Below are positions 41,639 to 43,889 of a stretch of 43,889 bases of DNA, one piece after another; position 1 is the first letter of the stretch; every line of letters starts with the position of its first letter. The DNA is from F1-120-MAGs118 sp013360535 (GTDB lineage: Bacteria; Planctomycetota; UBA1135; GCA-002686595): the NCBI GenBank assembly GCA_026647215.1, contig JAPKHC010000033.1, positions 1-43,889 on the forward strand, given 5' to 3'. The notes beneath the pieces were generated by a model that made no database searches, was not told the DNA's origin, and was given only the letters and a program-made list of their open reading frames with translations. A program made the position numbers and the translations under genes.

Positions 41639-41743
41639 TCAGAGCTCCAGCGCGCGCGCGAGCGCACAGGCGCAGGCGATCGCCGAGAAGGCGATTCCGA
41701 GCTCGCAGAACCGACACAGCACGTGGGCCACCAGTCGCGACAT
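41639..41743 (-). CDS. Possible 34-aa membrane peptide
   Basis: A 34-codon ORF with an excellent ribosome site (AAAGGAG, 7 nt before the ATG). The product MSRLVAHVLCRFCELGIAF continues into SAIACACALARAL, giving one hydrophobic helix with four Cys. It sits 47 nt upstream of the MscS-type gene on the same strand, so it may be a leader peptide or a small partner. It is too short to judge by coding statistics. The rest of 41592-41967 holds no other recognisable feature. Confidence 0.45.
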   Translation of the reverse strand: MSRLVAHVLCRFCELGIAFSAIACACALARALEL

Positions 41744-41967
41744 CGAAACGCTCCTTTCCGGGCGGGACAACGAGCGCCCGGTTCGCGAGTGGCTCCGAAG
41801 GCCGAAGGTGGGCGGGGGCAGGAAATCCGGGAATTCGAGTGCGTAGGCGCTCGTTACGGGGCGGTGACGAGGGTCGCGCGCCGCCGGTCGTAGGGTCAGC
41901 GTTCGAGGCGCGCCCGCGCGGGCGTGCCCTTTGGGCCCGAAAAGACGGCCCGGAAAGCCTGTTGAAG

Positions 41968-43889
41968 ATGAACTCACTCGCCCGCTCGTCCTTCGCCGCG
42001 CTCGCGGCTCTCGTCGCGTCGTCCCTCGCGCTCGCGCAGGGCGTCGCGCCCCATGGCTGGAGCTCCAACGTCGTGCTGCCGCAGGCGCGCGTGTTCCGCA
42101 CCGTCGCGGAGGCGCCGGAATTGAGCGTCAGCCGCGTGCGAGCGGACGTACGCATCGTCGACGGTGTCGCGACGACGACGCTCGACGTCGAGGTGAGCAA
42201 TCCCAGCGCGCTGCCGAGCGAGGCGGAGCTGCTCCTGCCGGTGCCCGAAGGCGCGGTCGTCACGCACTTCGACTTCGAGGGGGCGGGGTCGAAGCCGAGC
42301 GCGCGGATCCTGCCGAAGGACGAGGCGCGTGCGACCTACGACTCGATCGTCGCGCAGCTGCGCGATCCGGCGTTGCTCGAGTTCGCGGGGGCGACGCTGT
42401 TGCGGTCGAGCGTGTTCCCGGTGCCGAGCCACGGGCGGCAGACGGTGCGCGTCAAGTACGAGGAACTGCTCGCGACCGAGCGTGGCCGCTGGGACTACGA
42501 GCTCGTCCGCAGCGCGAGCCTCGCGGGCAACGTGCCGTGGGAGGTCTCGATCGACGTGAGTGCGTCGAGCGCGATCGCCGACGTGTACTCGCCGACGCAC
42601 GACCTCGAGCTCGTCACGCGCGAGGCCCAGCACGTCGTGTTGCGCGCGCGCACCGGCGTCGTGATGCAGCCGGGGTCGCTGCGGCTCTCGGTGCTCGCGG
42701 CGAAGGGGGCTCTGTCGACGACGTTGTTCGCGAGCGCGGATCCCGGTGGAAAAGGTGGTTGGTTCCTGCTGCTCGCGGGGCTCGGCGTCCTGCCGCCCGA
42801 TGCGAAGCTGCCGCTGCGCGAGGTGACACTGGTGCTCGACCGCTCGGGCAGCATGGCGGGCGAGAAGTTCGATCAGGCGAAGGCGGCTGCGCGGCAGGTC
42901 CTCGAGGGACTGGCCGAGGGCGAGGCGATCTCGATCCTCGATTACAGCAGCGACGTCGCGCGTTTCGCGCCGACCGCGGTGCTCAAGACGGCCGACACGC
43001 TGCCCGCGTTGCGCGCCTACCTCGACGGCCTGCGCGTGGGCGGCGGAACGAACCTCGACGGAGCACTCGCTGCCGCGCTCGCGACGCCGCCGACGCCGGA
43101 TCGGCTGCCGGTCGTGCTGTTCCTGACCGACGGACGGCCGACGGAAGGCGAGACGCGCGAGCTCGAGATCCAGCGCCGCATCGAGAAGGAGAACCTCCAC
43201 CAGCGCCGCGTGTTCACGTTCGGCGTCGGCAACGACGTCAACGCGCCGCTGCTCGACTCGCTCGCGACCGACAGCCGCGCCCGCGCGCGCTACGTGCGGC
43301 CGAGCGAGGACGTCGAACGCGCCGTCGCGGAGGTGTTCGCCGACCTGAGCGGGCCGGTGGTGACCGATCTCGAGGTCGTCGCGCGCCAGGCCGACGGCAG
43401 CGAGAGCACGCGGCTCGTGCGCGACCTGTACCCGCAGGTGCAGCCCGACCTGTTCCGCGGCGACCGGCTCCTGCTCGTCGGGCGTTACCTCGATTCCGCG
43501 CCGATCCGCTTCGAGATCCGCGGCAAGCGCGGTGGCAGCGAGAGCACGTGGACGCTCGACCACGACTTCTCGCGCACGGCGGCGCGCAACGAGTTCGTGC
43601 CGCGCCTGTGGGCGATGCGGCGCATCGCGGCGCTCGAGGACACGCTGCGGCGCACGGGGGCCGACGCGACGGCGCTCGCGGCGCTGCGCGAGAAGCCGGA
43701 AACCAAGGAAATCGTCGACGAGATGCTGCTGCTGGCGACGCGCTTCGGCGTGCTGACCGACACGACCGCGTTCCTCGCTCTCGAGGGCACGGCGCTCGGC
43801 GACGCGAGCGAGATCGCGGCGACGACCGAGCGACTGGGCTTCGACAACGCCTCCTGCCGCACGGGCCTCGACGGCGTCGCGCTGCAGCA
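41968..43889 (+). CDS. Exported VIT and vWA domain protein (3' end cut by window)
   Basis: At least 640 residues; the stop lies beyond 43889. ATG at 41968 opens a signal peptide ending ALA-Q. A VIT domain (about 45-175) shows LPKDEARATYDSIVAQLRDPALLE and VFPVPSHG, typical of inter-alpha-trypsin-inhibitor-like proteins. A vWA domain (about 283-460) follows with a complete metal site: DRSGS at 291-295, GGTNLDGAL, and TDGRPTEGE. A beta-rich and helical tail comes after (WTLDHDFSRTAARNEFVPRLWAMRRI, then MLLLATRFGVLTDTTAFLAL). Such proteins bind other proteins through the metal site, outside the cytoplasm. It is transcribed away from the small ORF and channel genes. Confidence 0.9.
   Translation, partial: MNSLARSSFAALAALVASSLALAQGVAPHGWSSNVVLPQARVFRTVAEAPELSVSRVRADVRIVDGVATTTLDVEVSNPSALPSEAELLLPVPEGAVVTHFDFEGAGSKPSARILPKDEARATYDSIVAQLRDPALLEFAGATLLRSSVFPVPSHGRQTVRVKYEELLATERGRWDYELVRSASLAGNVPWEVSIDVSASSAIADVYSPTHDLELVTREAQHVVLRARTGVVMQPGSLRLSVLAAKGALSTTLFASADPGGKGGWFLLLAGLGVLPPDAKLPLREVTLVLDRSGSMAGEKFDQAKAAARQVLEGLAEGEAISILDYSSDVARFAPTAVLKTADTLPALRAYLDGLRVGGGTNLDGALAAALATPPTPDRLPVVLFLTDGRPTEGETRELEIQRRIEKENLHQRRVFTFGVGNDVNAPLLDSLATDSRARARYVRPSEDVERAVAEVFADLSGPVVTDLEVVARQADGSESTRLVRDLYPQVQPDLFRGDRLLLVGRYLDSAPIRFEIRGKRGGSESTWTLDHDFSRTAARNEFVPRLWAMRRIAALEDTLRRTGADATALAALREKPETKEIVDEMLLLATRFGVLTDTTAFLALEGTALGDASEIAATTERLGFDNASCRTGLDGVALQ

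Noticed and set aside
1..43889. CRISPR array, insertion sequence or prophage
   Set aside because: No regularly spaced short repeats, no transposase or integrase motifs, and no phage structural genes were found.

Overview
The window is about 44 kb of very G+C-rich bacterial chromosome. No mobile element, phage gene, rRNA or CRISPR array was seen. The gene content suggests a Planctomycetota-like organism. The pointers are a divergent pair of ECF sigma factor and membrane Ser/Thr kinase, kinase-fused and free SUMF1-type domains, a 9-heme lipoprotein, and many large secreted beta-helix and beta-propeller proteins with a shared C-terminal domain. This is inference from gene content; no marker gene for phylogeny is present.

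Layout. 1-2.7 kb: a remarkable perfect 44-bp inverted repeat, a secreted LamG-like protein and a secreted beta-helix protein. 2.9-7.3 kb: housekeeping and envelope genes (DUF3810 metallopeptidase-like protein, lipoyl synthase LipA, a lipoprotein, a membrane protein, an FRG-domain protein). 7.4-12.3 kb: secreted propeller proteins and a membrane-anchored protein with carboxypeptidase-regulatory-like repeats. 12.5-16.4 kb: a compact operon for a 2-oxoacid dehydrogenase complex (E1 alpha, E1 beta, E2 with two lipoyl domains; no E3). Its E2 is a natural substrate for the lipoyl synthase 8 kb away. 16.6-19.6 kb: a secreted fungalysin-like (M36-type) metalloprotease. 19.6-31.1 kb: a long minus-strand run (SUMF1-type protein, 7-bladed TolB-like propeller with MopE motif, a secreted protein of unknown fold, 7-bladed FG-GAP propeller, 9-heme lipoprotein, kinase-SUMF1 fusion). 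This run faces an ECF sigma gene at 31.15 kb. 31.8-35.1 kb: a second regulatory-like repeat protein, then a translationally coupled trio (BamE-like protein, 36-aa ORF, ABM-fold protein). 35.1-35.2 kb: a tRNA with a Cys anticodon (GCA) and, unexpectedly, a long variable arm. 35.5-38.6 kb: a giant beta-helix protein built of four units of about 196 residues. 38.7-43.9 kb: a dicarboxylate/amino-acid symporter, an MscS-type channel, a small membrane ORF, and a VIT-vWA protein cut by the window end.

The strongest candidate for an undescribed system is a family of eight secreted proteins with unrelated N-terminal modules. All end in the same domain of about 132-140 residues. It carries four conserved cysteines, a Trp/Tyr-rich strand and a nearly invariant last few residues (hydrophobic-x-F-T-hydrophobic-x-P). 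Its distribution is that of a sorting or attachment tag. The second candidate is the class II tRNA-Cys. Most genes are closed by strong hairpins, usually without a U-tract. Starts were chosen by signal peptides, ribosome-binding sites and domain limits; several are GTG.
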